DNA from: Nitratifractor salsuginis DSM 16511
Lineage (GTDB): Bacteria; Campylobacterota; Campylobacteria; Campylobacterales; Sulfurovaceae
Length of the DNA stretch: 64,000 bases
Assembly (NCBI RefSeq): GCF_000186245.1
Contig: NC_014935.1
Span: 434,001 to 498,000, forward strand
Reading direction: 5' to 3'
Below, one piece after another: positions 46,088 to 53,785 of the stretch; within the stretch, counting starts at the first letter, position 1; each line of letters opens with the position of its first letter. The notes under the pieces are model-generated. The model was not told the origin of the DNA. It ran no database searches and saw only the letters and a list, made by a program, of their open reading frames with translations. The translations under genes were made by a program, and so were the position numbers.

Positions 46088-46492
46088 TCAGTCGACAAAG
46101 AGCTGATCGAGGGTCAGCTCGTTGAGGAAATCGTCGATCTTGCCCTGAAAAGTCGCGAGAAAGGGGGAGATGGCGCATCCGCCGATGCTCCCGTTGGGGC
46201 AGTTCTCCGCGTATTGGGTGCAATCGAAGACGGCGGGAGATTTGCCCTCAGCCGCCAGGATTACATCGTAAACCGAGATCTGGTCCATTCCCGCTTTGAT
46301 CGTGAAGCCTCCCTGGGCCCCCCTGTGGGATTCGAGGATCTCCTGTTTGGCGAGATTGTGGAGGATCTTGGCCAGGAAGCTTTTGGGAATGCAGAGTTCG
46401 CGTGCCAACTGTTCGGAGCCGATCGGTTGCTCCGATTTCCGGATTTTGTCGAGTGAAAGTAGTGCGTATTCGCTGGCGCGGGTCAATAGCAT
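46088..46492 (-). CDS. Rrf2-family transcription regulator with three cysteines
   Basis: A 134-residue winged-helix protein: LLTRASEYALLSLDKI, IGSEQLARELCIPKSFLAKILHNLAKQEILESHRGAQGGF. Cys91, Cys98 and Cys106 match the spacing that binds an iron-sulfur cluster in IscR and NsrR, so it probably senses iron-sulfur status, oxidants or NO. An inverted repeat 46 bases upstream may be its own operator. It leads the DHH gene. Confidence 0.88.
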   Translation of the reverse strand: MLLTRASEYALLSLDKIRKSEQPIGSEQLARELCIPKSFLAKILHNLAKQEILESHRGAQGGFTIKAGMDQISVYDVILAAEGKSPAVFDCTQYAENCPNGSIGGCAISPFLATFQGKIDDFLNELTLDQLFVD

Positions 46493-46537
46493 GGATGCGT
46501 CCTCTTTTCTTTAACTGATAATGCAACTTTATAATTA

Positions 46538-46552
46538 AGAGTATTTTACTCT
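46538..46552 (-). promoter_or_regulatory. Inverted repeat upstream of rrf2 gene, possible operator
   Basis: AGAGTA-TTT-TACTCT, six-base arms with a three-base centre, in the AT-rich promoter of the Rrf2 gene. Rrf2 regulators often bind such sites and autoregulate; assignment is inference from position. Confidence 0.45.
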
Positions 46553-46658
46553 AATTTAATTAATAGGAGATTTCGGTCTCTAAAGAGGGGGACTTATCTC
46601 CTTTGAAGCTTGGGACAGTATAATTTCGGACCAAATTTATACCAATCAGGAGGTCATT

Positions 46659-46928
46659 ATGGCTTTGGATTCGGCGAAGAAACAAGAGATCATCGCTAAA
46701 TACGGACGGGGAGAGAACGATACCGGTTCTCCGGAAGTGCAGATCGCACTGCTGACAGAACGGATCAAATATTTGACCGATCACCTCAAGACAAACAAGA
46801 AAGACCACTCTTCCAGACTTGGTCTGCTGAAGCTGGTCGGCCAGCGCCGCAGACTGATGCGTTATCTGCGTAAGAAAGATTACGATCGTTTCGTTACTAT
46901 CAAAGAGGCGCTCGGTATCCGTAACTGA
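46659..46928 (+). CDS. rpsO: Ribosomal protein uS15
   Basis: An 89-residue small-subunit protein: [61 protein letters not shown] precedes the ATG, and a TATAAT at 46619-46624 lies 35 bases ahead. Single gene with a hairpin downstream; pnp, its frequent partner, is elsewhere. Confidence 0.97.
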   Translation: MALDSAKKQEIIAKYGRGENDTGSPEVQIALLTERIKYLTDHLKTNKKDHSSRLGLLKLVGQRRRLMRYLRKKDYDRFVTIKEALGIRN

Positions 46929-47175
46929 TCCCTCTCCCGGGTTTTCCCGGGAACTTCAAACTCTTTTTTAATCTTTTTACATTTTTTCCAATACTTTTCA
47001 TTACCCTTCTAACATTTCCGAGTTTCCCACACACAGTTTTATTTATCGTTGCTGCACGAGGATCACATACTTTGGACTTATCATATTTCCGTTTCTTTAC
47101 CATTGTAGCCAATAACTATATACTAGTTGAGTCATTATGACTAAATAAACATATATATAATACCAATAGAGATAC
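46929..47175 (+). other. AT-rich non-coding interval between rpsO and grpE
   Basis: No gene supported. It contains the rpsO hairpin, a low-GC stretch, and a near-perfect palindrome AGTCAT-T-ATGACT at 47130-47142, 34 bases before the grpE -35 hexamer. The palindrome is a candidate binding site, but it matches neither CIRCE nor the HspR element. Confidence 0.5.
46936..46951 (+). terminator. Hairpin after rpsO
   Basis: CCCGGG-TTTT-CCCGGG seven bases after the rpsO stop; the T-run follows about ten bases later (CTCTTTTTTAATC), so termination efficiency is uncertain. Confidence 0.6.
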
Positions 47176-47204
47176 TTGACAAATCCAAGCTCAATGGATA
47201 TAAT
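47176..47204 (+). promoter_or_regulatory. Consensus sigma-70 promoter of grpE-dnaK
   Basis: TTGACA (47176-47181), a 17-base spacer and TATAAT (47199-47204): a perfect consensus, 29 bases before the grpE ATG. Confidence 0.85.
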
Positions 47205-47232
47205 GGAGAAAATTTTCCGAAAGGGGGAAGCG

Positions 47233-47799
47233 ATGAGTAAAAAGAACAAACGTCCCGAAGAGAGCGAAAAAAAGCTCTCCCGGGAAGAAGAGAAAAAGAA
47301 AAACGAGAGCCAGGAGCCTGAGGAGTTGGAGGAGTTTGGCTGTGAAGAGAAACTGGCAGACTGCCAAAAAGAGGTCGAAGAGTACAAAGATCGATACCTC
47401 CGAGCCCATGCCGATTTCGAAAATATGAAAAAACGCTTGGAGAAGGACAAATCGACGGCCGTAATGTATGCCAACGAAGCCTTTGCCACCGATCTGCTCA
47501 GTGTGATCGATACTTTTGAGAACGCTTTGGCGAGTATCGACAAGATCCAAGGAGACGAAGCGGTCGAAAAGATCAAAGAAGGGATCGCTCTGACCTATGA
47601 GCAGCTGCTGAAGGTGCTCAAGAAGCATGGGGTCGAGGAGATCGCCAATGAGGGAGTCTTCGATCCTCATGTGCATCAGGTAGTCCAGCAGGTCGAGAGT
47701 GATGCTCACGAGCAAAACGAGATCGTCCATGTCCTGCAGAAGGGATATAAGCTCAGGGATCGTGTTCTGCGTCCCTCTATGGTAAGCACCAAAAAATAA
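47233..47799 (+). CDS. grpE: Nucleotide exchange factor GrpE
   Basis: A 188-residue DnaK cofactor. A charged Glu/Lys-rich start (about 40 residues), a long coiled coil (YLRAHADFENMKKRLEKDK) and the C-terminal beta domain ending FDPHVHQVVQQVES and KLRDRVLRPSMV. ATG 47233 has AAGGGGG upstream; the frame is open earlier but crosses the promoter. hrcA, which often precedes grpE in this phylum, is absent. Confidence 0.94.
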   Translation: MSKKNKRPEESEKKLSREEEKKKNESQEPEELEEFGCEEKLADCQKEVEEYKDRYLRAHADFENMKKRLEKDKSTAVMYANEAFATDLLSVIDTFENALASIDKIQGDEAVEKIKEGIALTYEQLLKVLKKHGVEEIANEGVFDPHVHQVVQQVESDAHEQNEIVHVLQKGYKLRDRVLRPSMVSTKK

Positions 47800-47851
47800 A
47801 AAAACTTTACAGAAGGTGACTTAGGTTGCCTAGGTAAATCAAAAAAACGCT

Positions 47852-47857
47852 TATAAT
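47852..47857 (+). promoter_or_regulatory. -10 element of dnaK
   Basis: TATAAT 33 bases before the dnaK start, suggesting a second promoter inside the grpE-dnaK gap. Confidence 0.5.
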
Positions 47858-47889
47858 AGCGATAAAGAATCAGAAAAGGAGAACGAACA

Positions 47890-49773
47890 ATGAGCAAACC
47901 AATTGGAATCGACTTGGGAACGACCAACTCCGCAATGGCGGTCTATGAAAACGGGGAAGCGAAGATCATCCCCAACAAAGAGGGAAAGAACACCACCCCC
48001 TCTGTCGTAGCCTTTACCGACAAAGGTGAAGTCCTGGTGGGGGATCCCGCCAAGCGTCAGATGGTCACCAACCCGGAAAAGACCATCTACTCCATCAAGC
48101 GGATCATGGGATTGATGTGTAACGAAGAGAAGGCCAAAGAGGCCAAAGAGCGTCTGCCCTATCACGTCGTCGACAAGAACGGCGCCTGTGCCGTCGAGAT
48201 CGATGGAAAAATCTATACACCTCAGGAGATCTCAGCGAAGATCCTGATGAAACTCAAAGAGGACGCGGAAGCCTATATGGGCCAGCCGGTGACCGATGCG
48301 GTCATTACCGTCCCCGCCTACTTCAACGATGCGCAGCGTAAAGCGACCAAAGAGGCGGGAACCATTGCCGGATTAAATGTCCTGCGGATCATCAACGAGC
48401 CTACCGCCGCGGCTCTGGCCTACGGTCTGGAGAAAAAAGAGAGCGAAAACATCGCCGTCTACGACCTGGGTGGCGGTACCTTCGACGTGACCATCCTCGA
48501 AACCGGCGACGGTGTGGTCGAGGTCCTGGCGACCGGCGGGGACGCCTTCCTGGGTGGAGACGACTTCGACAACCGGATCATCGACTATGTGGTCGAAGAG
48601 TTCAAAAAAGAGCATGGCATCGATCTCAAAGCCGACATCATGGCGCTCCAGCGCCTCAAAGAGGCGGCCGAGAATGCCAAGAAAGAGCTCTCGACCGCTA
48701 CCGAGACCGAGATCAACCTGCCCTTTATTACGGCAGACCAGACCGGTCCCAAGCACCTGGTGATGAAGATCACCCGGGCGAAGTTCGAATCTTTGATCGA
48801 AGACCTGGTCGACAAGACCATCACCAAGGTCCAGGAGGTTCTCAAAGACTCCGGTCTGAGCAAGGACGAGATCAAGGCGGTCGTCCTGGTCGGTGGATCG
48901 ACCCGGATCCCCCTGGTTCAGCGGAAGGTCAAAGAATTCTTCGGCAAAGAGCCCAACAAGTCGGTCAACCCCGACGAGGTTGTGGCCATCGGTGCGGCGA
49001 TCCAGGGTGGAGTCCTCAGCGGTGAAGTCAAAGATGTGCTCCTGCTGGATGTCACCCCCCTCAGCCTTGGTATCGAGACTCTGGGCGGCGTGACCACCAA
49101 GATCATCGAGAAGGGAACCACCATCCCCGTGAAGAAGTCCCAGATCTTCTCCACGGCGGAAGACAACCAGCCTGCCGTGACGATCCATGTCGTGCAGGGT
49201 GAGCGGGAGTTTGCCAAGGACAACAAGTCCCTCGGTATGTTCGAGCTGACCGGTATCCCGCCTGCACCCCGCGGCGTGCCTCAAATTGAAGTCACCTTCG
49301 ACATCGACGCGAACGGTATCCTGACCGTTTCGGCAGTCGACAAGTCTACCGGTAAGTCCCAGGAGATCAAGATCACCGGTTCGTCGGGACTCAGCGAAGA
49401 GGAGATCCAGCAGATGATCCGCGACGCCGAGGCTCACAAAGCCGAGGATGAGGCCCGCAAGGCTCTCGTCGAGCTGAAGAACAAAGCCGACGCCCTGGTC
49501 CATCAGACCAAGAAGGTCCTCAGTGAGCTGGGCGAGAAGGTCGAAGCCGGTCTCAAAGCAGCGGCTGAGAAGAGTGTGGCCGAGCTCGAGGAGCTGCTCA
49601 AGAACGAAGCAGCGACCAAAGAGCAGATCGAAGCCAAGGTCAACGAGCTCAACGCTCACAATGAAAAGCTGGCTCAGCAGGCTGCTCAGGCCCAACAAGC
49701 CGGCGGAGCCGAGCAAGGCGGCAGCCAGCAAAAACCCTCCGATGACGATGTCATCGACGCCGAGGTGGAGTAA
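47890..49773 (+). CDS. dnaK: Chaperone DnaK (Hsp70)
   Basis: A 627-residue Hsp70. Actin-like ATPase with [47 protein letters not shown] and [11 protein letters not shown]; substrate domain with [14 protein letters not shown]; lid and a Gln/Gly-rich tail ending DDVIDAEVE, the conserved co-chaperone motif. AAAAGGAG precedes the ATG. The 5' partner is grpE; dnaJ is at 42154. Confidence 0.98.
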   Translation: MSKPIGIDLGTTNSAMAVYENGEAKIIPNKEGKNTTPSVVAFTDKGEVLVGDPAKRQMVTNPEKTIYSIKRIMGLMCNEEKAKEAKERLPYHVVDKNGACAVEIDGKIYTPQEISAKILMKLKEDAEAYMGQPVTDAVITVPAYFNDAQRKATKEAGTIAGLNVLRIINEPTAAALAYGLEKKESENIAVYDLGGGTFDVTILETGDGVVEVLATGGDAFLGGDDFDNRIIDYVVEEFKKEHGIDLKADIMALQRLKEAAENAKKELSTATETEINLPFITADQTGPKHLVMKITRAKFESLIEDLVDKTITKVQEVLKDSGLSKDEIKAVVLVGGSTRIPLVQRKVKEFFGKEPNKSVNPDEVVAIGAAIQGGVLSGEVKDVLLLDVTPLSLGIETLGGVTTKIIEKGTTIPVKKSQIFSTAEDNQPAVTIHVVQGEREFAKDNKSLGMFELTGIPPAPRGVPQIEVTFDIDANGILTVSAVDKSTGKSQEIKITGSSGLSEEEIQQMIRDAEAHKAEDEARKALVELKNKADALVHQTKKVLSELGEKVEAGLKAAAEKSVAELEELLKNEAATKEQIEAKVNELNAHNEKLAQQAAQAQQAGGAEQGGSQQKPSDDDVIDAEVE

Positions 49774-49787
49774 TCCACCGGGCTTTC

Positions 49788-50027
49788 AGTAACTAGTAAT
49801 TAAAATTTTTCTTTTCTAACTTTACCACTTATCCACATTTAAACTGCATTTTTTCTTCTCTGAGTCATCAAGTGATATTCAAGTAATTTAGTTTTGTTTT
49901 GGAAGAGTAGAATAATCTATGTAAGGGATAAAAGGTTTTGAAAAAGGGCTTGATGCCCTTACTTTTGTTATTTTTCAAATCATTCGCTTATTCGGTTTCT
50001 AGTTACTAGTTACTCGTTACTAGTTGC
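49788..50027. repeat. GTAACTA heptads, inverted, around a spacer with a DnaA-box match
   Basis: GTAACTAGTAA (49789-49799) after dnaK, and at 49998-50023 the reverse complement in repeated form (CTAGTTA, CTAGTTA, CTCGTTA, CTAGTT). The roughly 200-base interior is AT-rich, with one exact TTATCCACA (49829-49837) and the terminator hairpin below. Convergent genes lie on both sides. Confidence 0.65.
49944..49960. terminator. Terminator between dnaK and the convergent CoA-binding gene
   Basis: AAGGGC-TTGAT-GCCCTT with A-rich sequence on one side and TACTTTTG on the other; it could serve both strands. Confidence 0.65.
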
Positions 50028-50462
50028 TTATTCCCCGATTAGCTCCCGGTGCTCGACCATCGCGCACATATTCTGTACCACGTTGATCCCGTGCTCCCTG
50101 GCCTTTTCAGCCGCTTCGTTATTGACGATTCCCTTTTGGGTCCAGAGGACCTTTACATCGCCCCGTTCGATGCAGGCGTCGGCGATGGGGCCGACCGCTT
50201 CGGGTTTGCGAAAGACCACCACCATATCGACCGGTTCGGGGATCTCTTTGAGGCTCCGGTAGTATTTTTGGCCGAGGAACTCCTCTCCTTTGGGGTAGAT
50301 GGGATAGACGGTATAGTCATGCTCGATGAGGTATCTGGTGACCCGGTGGCTGTCCTTTTCAGGATTGGGGGAGGCTCCGACGACGGCGATGCGCCTGCAT
50401 TCGGTCAGATAACGCCTGACCTCCTCTTCATTGCTGTTGATCCGGGGAAATTCACACTCCAT
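50028..50462 (-). CDS. CoA-binding domain protein
   Basis: A 144-residue Rossmann-type protein with the CoA-binding family pattern: CRRIAVVGASPNPEKDSHRVTRYLIEHDYTVYPIYP, EPVDMVVVFRKPEAV, VLWTQKGIVNNEAAEKAREHGINVVQNMCAMVEHREL. Such stand-alone domains (YccU type) bind CoA; the physiological role is unknown. Divergent from ilvA. Confidence 0.87.
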   Translation of the reverse strand: MECEFPRINSNEEEVRRYLTECRRIAVVGASPNPEKDSHRVTRYLIEHDYTVYPIYPKGEEFLGQKYYRSLKEIPEPVDMVVVFRKPEAVGPIADACIERGDVKVLWTQKGIVNNEAAEKAREHGINVVQNMCAMVEHRELIGE

Positions 50463-50510
50463 AAAGCATCCTTTACGTATAATTTGCTCAATTTTACAGA
50501 GGAATGTGTA

Positions 50511-51722
50511 ATGTTGGACTTAAAAAAGATCGGACGGGCGAGGAAGCGGATCGCGGATGTGGTGCTCCATACTCCTATGGCCTATGCACCGATTCTCAGT
50601 GAACTGAGCGGCTATGAGATCTATCTGAAAAAAGAGAACCTCCAGCGCACGGGATCGTTTAAACTGCGTGGGGCCTTTAACAAGATCGCTTCGCTCGTGG
50701 AAGAGGGACGCCGCAACGGTGTGGTGGCCGCCAGCGCGGGCAACCACGCCCAGGGAGTCGCTTTTGCCGCCCGCTATTTCGGGATCGACGGGACGATCGT
50801 GATGCCCGAATCGACCCCCCTGACCAAGGTGATGGGGGTTCAGGAGCTCGGAGCGGAAGTGATCCTCAAAGGGAGCAACTACGACGAAGCCTATGCCTAT
50901 GCCGTGGAGTACGCGAAGGAGAAGGGAAAGGATTTCGTCCATCCCTTCGCCGACGAAGAGGTGATGGCGGGGCAGGGGACCATTATGCTGGAGATGCTGG
51001 AAGAAGAGCCGGAGCTGGATGCGGTGGTGATCCCCGTAGGCGGAGGCGGCCTGATCTCGGGCTGCGCCGTGGCGGCCAAATCCCTCTCGCCCGAGATGAA
51101 GGTGATCGGCGTCGCTTCAGCGGGTGCCCCGGCGATGAAGCTCTCCTACGATGCCGGCAAACCCATCGACACCACCGGGGTACGGACCATCGCCGACGGA
51201 ATCGCCGTGCGCGATACTTCCCCCGTGACCCTGGAGTATATCCGCAAATATGTGGATGAGATGAAACTGGTGGGAGAGGATGAGATCGCCAATGCCATCC
51301 TCTTTCTTCTCGAGCGCCAGAAACTGACGGTTGAGGGCGCCGGAGCGGTGGGGGTGGCCGCCATACTCCACAAGCATCTGGATCTGCCCAAAGGGAGCCG
51401 TATCGGTATCGTGCTCAGCGGTGGGAACATTGACGTGACGATGCTTTCATTGATCATCGAAAAGGGACTGATGAAATCTTTCCGAAAGATGAAGCTGGTG
51501 GTCACCCTCATCGACAAGCCCGGCGCTCTGGAGCGCTTCGCCGGACTGATGCGGGAAGTGCAGGCCAACATCGTCCAGATCGGTTACGACCGCACTTCCA
51601 CGGACCTGGAATTCGGCGATGCCCACGTCAGTGTGGCCCTGGAGACCAAAGGAGCCGAACATCAGGAGAAGATCCGCCAAGCTTTGAGAGAAAACGGTTT
51701 TCCCTTCAGAGAAGAACACTAG
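50511..51722 (+). CDS. ilvA: Threonine ammonia-lyase
   Basis: PLP enzyme making 2-oxobutanoate for isoleucine. 403 residues: PLP lysine in RTGSFKLRGAFNK, SAGNHAQGVAFAA, PVGGGGLISGCAVAAKSL, and a single C-terminal ACT domain (MKLVVTLIDKPGALERFAGLMREVQ). One ACT rather than two is the short type. A long upstream extension of the frame is not credible; ATG 50511 has AGAGGAA. ilvB and ilvN follow at 53786, and RidA (15155) would deal with the reactive intermediate. Confidence 0.94.
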   Translation: MLDLKKIGRARKRIADVVLHTPMAYAPILSELSGYEIYLKKENLQRTGSFKLRGAFNKIASLVEEGRRNGVVAASAGNHAQGVAFAARYFGIDGTIVMPESTPLTKVMGVQELGAEVILKGSNYDEAYAYAVEYAKEKGKDFVHPFADEEVMAGQGTIMLEMLEEEPELDAVVIPVGGGGLISGCAVAAKSLSPEMKVIGVASAGAPAMKLSYDAGKPIDTTGVRTIADGIAVRDTSPVTLEYIRKYVDEMKLVGEDEIANAILFLLERQKLTVEGAGAVGVAAILHKHLDLPKGSRIGIVLSGGNIDVTMLSLIIEKGLMKSFRKMKLVVTLIDKPGALERFAGLMREVQANIVQIGYDRTSTDLEFGDAHVSVALETKGAEHQEKIRQALRENGFPFREEH

Positions 51723-51746
51723 CGTCGTCGCTTTTTGCAACGACGA

Positions 51747-51875
51747 ATGAGGAATGAGGAATGAGGAACTACGGTAAGCGCCGTGAGACGGCGCCTTCTT
51801 CCAAAAAGAAAGACTTTGCAGAGCAAAGTCATCCTGAACTCCTCACTCCTCACTCCTCACTCCTCACTCACAAAT
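51747..51875. repeat. Composite heptad element with inverted heptad ends
   Basis: GAATGAG x3 and GAACTAC (51746-51773); hairpin GCGCCGT-GAG-ACGGCGC (51778-51794) followed by CTTCTTCC; a second hairpin GACTTTGC-AGA-GCAAAGTC (51812-51830); then TCCTCAC x4 (51838-51865), which is the reverse complement of GTGAGGA. The two heptad arrays face each other, so the element could fold back on itself. It overlaps the 5' end of the ppx/gppA reading frame. Confidence 0.8.
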
Positions 51876-52792
51876 ATACCATCGGTTTCGACCTGGGCTC
51901 CAACACCCTCCGTGCCGTCAAATATGACTGTACTTCCCGGGAGTTCGTCGCCGAGTATGAAAAGATCGTCCGCACGGCAGAGGGGCTGGTCGAAAGCGGG
52001 CGGATATCGGAAGCGGCGATTGGGCGGGTGATCGAGGCGGTCCATGAAGCCAGGGAGCGGCTCGGCTGCGACGATGCGAAGATCCGGGCGGTGGCCACCG
52101 AGGCGATGCGCCGGGCGGCTAATCGTGAGGAGGTGCTGCAAAGGATCGAGGATGAAACCGGCATCCGTTTTGAAGTGATCGACGGGGAGGAAGAGGCGCG
52201 GTTGACCCTCTTGGCGGTGCGAGAGCGTCTGAAGCGTTTGGGGATCGATGCTGAAAGTTTCGTGATGGTGGATATCGGCGGGGGATCGACGGAGCTGGTT
52301 TTCAACTATCGAGAAGAGATAGTCAGCCGGAGCTTTCCTCTGGGGATCGTGACCCTGAGCCAGGAGGCGGGGGGCTGGCGCAATGTCCCCGCCGCGCTGG
52401 AAAAGCATTTGCCGACGCTGAAAGGATTTATCGGGGATGTCTATGCCCACCAGGGTAAGCCCAGGCTCTTCAGCGCCACCGCCGGAACCCCCACGACGGT
52501 GGCGGCGCTGAAGTTGGGGATGGATTACGAAAGTTACGACAGTGCCAGAATCAACGGGACCCGGCTCTGTCGTCAGGATCTGGAGAAGACGCTCCAGATG
52601 CTTTTGGCTATGAACCCCGAAGAACGTCAAAAGGCGGTGGGCGTGGGCCGGGATGATCTCATCGCCGCGGGGATTTTGATCTTTGATGCACTCTTCGATC
52701 TGCTGGGCTTTGAGGAGTGTATTGTCATTGACGACGGGCTCAGAGAGGGAGTGGCGGTTTCGCTTTGCGAGGATGAAACGGCGAGGGACTAG
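51761..52792 (+). CDS. Exopolyphosphatase / pppGpp phosphatase
   Basis: Ppx/GppA family. Family core begins at residue 40: YTIGFDLGSNTLRAVKYD, then KIRAVATEAMRRAANREEVL, VIDGEEEARL, VMVDIGGGSTELVF, SFPLGIVTL, SATAGTPTTVAALKLGM. Members hydrolyse polyphosphate or pppGpp. Between ATG 51761 and the core there is no other ATG, GTG or TTG in frame, so the first 38 residues are encoded by the heptad element. The ATG is itself part of a GAATGAG unit, and the preceding units provide a GAGG site. Shorter than E. coli Ppx (513); the C-terminal part is missing as in GppA-like short forms. Confidence 0.85.
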   Translation: MRNYGKRRETAPSSKKKDFAEQSHPELLTPHSSLLTHKYTIGFDLGSNTLRAVKYDCTSREFVAEYEKIVRTAEGLVESGRISEAAIGRVIEAVHEARERLGCDDAKIRAVATEAMRRAANREEVLQRIEDETGIRFEVIDGEEEARLTLLAVRERLKRLGIDAESFVMVDIGGGSTELVFNYREEIVSRSFPLGIVTLSQEAGGWRNVPAALEKHLPTLKGFIGDVYAHQGKPRLFSATAGTPTTVAALKLGMDYESYDSARINGTRLCRQDLEKTLQMLLAMNPEERQKAVGVGRDDLIAAGILIFDALFDLLGFEECIVIDDGLREGVAVSLCEDETARD

Positions 52793-52797
52793 AAACC

Positions 52798-52905
52798 GGT
52801 AATCTTAGTCGCAAGAGTATTGGTCATTGGTCATTGTAGCAGTGGAGAAAAATTACTAGTTATTAGTTACTAGTTACTCGGTTACTCATTACTCCGTTAC
52901 TCTTT
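52798..52905. repeat. Mixed heptad region after ppx/gppA
   Basis: GTCGCAAGAGTATTGG (52808-52823) is the reverse complement of the start of a CTTGCGA block; then TCATTGG units (52824-52836) and TTACTAG-type units (52853-52898). It looks like pieces of several heptad types joined together. The coiled-coil lipoprotein gene ends in this region. Confidence 0.65.
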
Positions 52906-53679
52906 ATTTTTGTATTCGATCAACTTCGGATGATCTTCATCCAAAGGTCCTTGTGCCAGGAGGCGGACCAGTTCGATCTTGACCTCTTTGTCGGTGGTCT
53001 TGGCGGCGACGATTTCCAGGATCTTTTCGATCTGTTCGTGGCGTTGGCGGTTGGCCAGCATACGCATTTCGTGCTCCCGCTCCTCCTGCCGTTCCCGCAG
53101 GTGGCTCTTCCGGCGGTATAGATAAAGCAGGATACCGACGATCAGCAGGAGCACGATGAGGAAAATGGCCGCGATGAGGTAGCGGTTTTTCAGCCGGGCT
53201 TCCAGGGCGCTGATCTTTCCGGCATACTCCCCCTTGATGGTTTCGACCTTTTCCCGGCTCTGGGCTTCCAGTCGGGCGATCCGTTCCCGGGCGGCTGCCT
53301 GTGCTCGGGCGGTTTCGGCTTCCAGGGTTTTGAGCCGTTCTTCCTTTTGGGCGACGAGCCGGGCATACTTCTCTTTTTCCCGGGCGAGCTCCAAGGCTTT
53401 TTGTGCCTCTATTTCCCGGGTCCTCTCTTGCATCGCTTCACGATTTTTGGATTGTTCCAGCTCAAGGGTTTTGAGGGCTTTGGTCTTTTCGGCTTCGATC
53501 CGGGCCAGCTTCTCTTCGTGCGCCATGCGCAGCTCCTCCAGGGAAGGGGTGTGGGGCGCTTTTTTTGTCATTGCCGAAGTCATAAGGTAGGGGGAAACCT
53601 GCTTGGAAGCCTTTTGCTTTTGGCAGCCTCCCAGCAGGAAAAACCCGATCAGCAGTGTCAGCGGAAGCATTTTTGGCAT
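52897..53679 (-). CDS. Coiled-coil lipoprotein with a second membrane helix
   Basis: A 260-residue protein. Lipobox LLGGC at 15-19 (Cys19), then about 110 residues of Glu/Lys/Ala/Arg coiled coil (LEELRMAHEEKLARIEAEKTKA onward), a clear membrane segment at about 168-190 (YLIAAIFLIVLLLIVGILLYLY), and a charged 65-residue C-terminal tail (IEKILEIVAAKTTDKEVKIELVRLL). A lipid anchor plus a transmembrane helix is unusual; it would place the coil in the periplasm and the tail in the cytoplasm. No family recognised. The end overlaps heptad repeats. Confidence 0.7.
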   Translation of the reverse strand: MPKMLPLTLLIGFFLLGGCQKQKASKQVSPYLMTSAMTKKAPHTPSLEELRMAHEEKLARIEAEKTKALKTLELEQSKNREAMQERTREIEAQKALELAREKEKYARLVAQKEERLKTLEAETARAQAAARERIARLEAQSREKVETIKGEYAGKISALEARLKNRYLIAAIFLIVLLLIVGILLYLYRRKSHLRERQEEREHEMRMLANRQRHEQIEKILEIVAAKTTDKEVKIELVRLLAQGPLDEDHPKLIEYKNKE

Positions 53680-53725
53680 CGTTTCTTTACCCTCCTTGGC
53701 GCTTTGGGAAGCATTGTAACACTAA

Positions 53726-53753
53726 TTGCCTTATCGGGCTTTTTTGATATAAT
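53726..53753 (+). promoter_or_regulatory. Promoter of ilvBN
   Basis: TTGCCT (53726-53731), a 16-base spacer and TATAAT (53748-53753), 33 bases before the ilvB start. No leader peptide with Ile/Leu/Val codons is seen between them. Confidence 0.55.
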
Positions 53754-53785
53754 CAGCCCAATCTACATCCAGCGGAGTTGTCATT

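Noticed and set aside
46900-47112. 70-codon minus-strand ORF after rpsO
   Set aside because: It overlaps the rpsO end and terminator, is made of low-complexity Lys/Arg from AT-rich DNA, and lacks a ribosome site.
49829-49837. Single TTATCCACA as part of an origin
   Set aside because: Only one exact DnaA box is seen and no cluster, dnaA or AT-rich 13-mers; one match in 64 kb can be chance.
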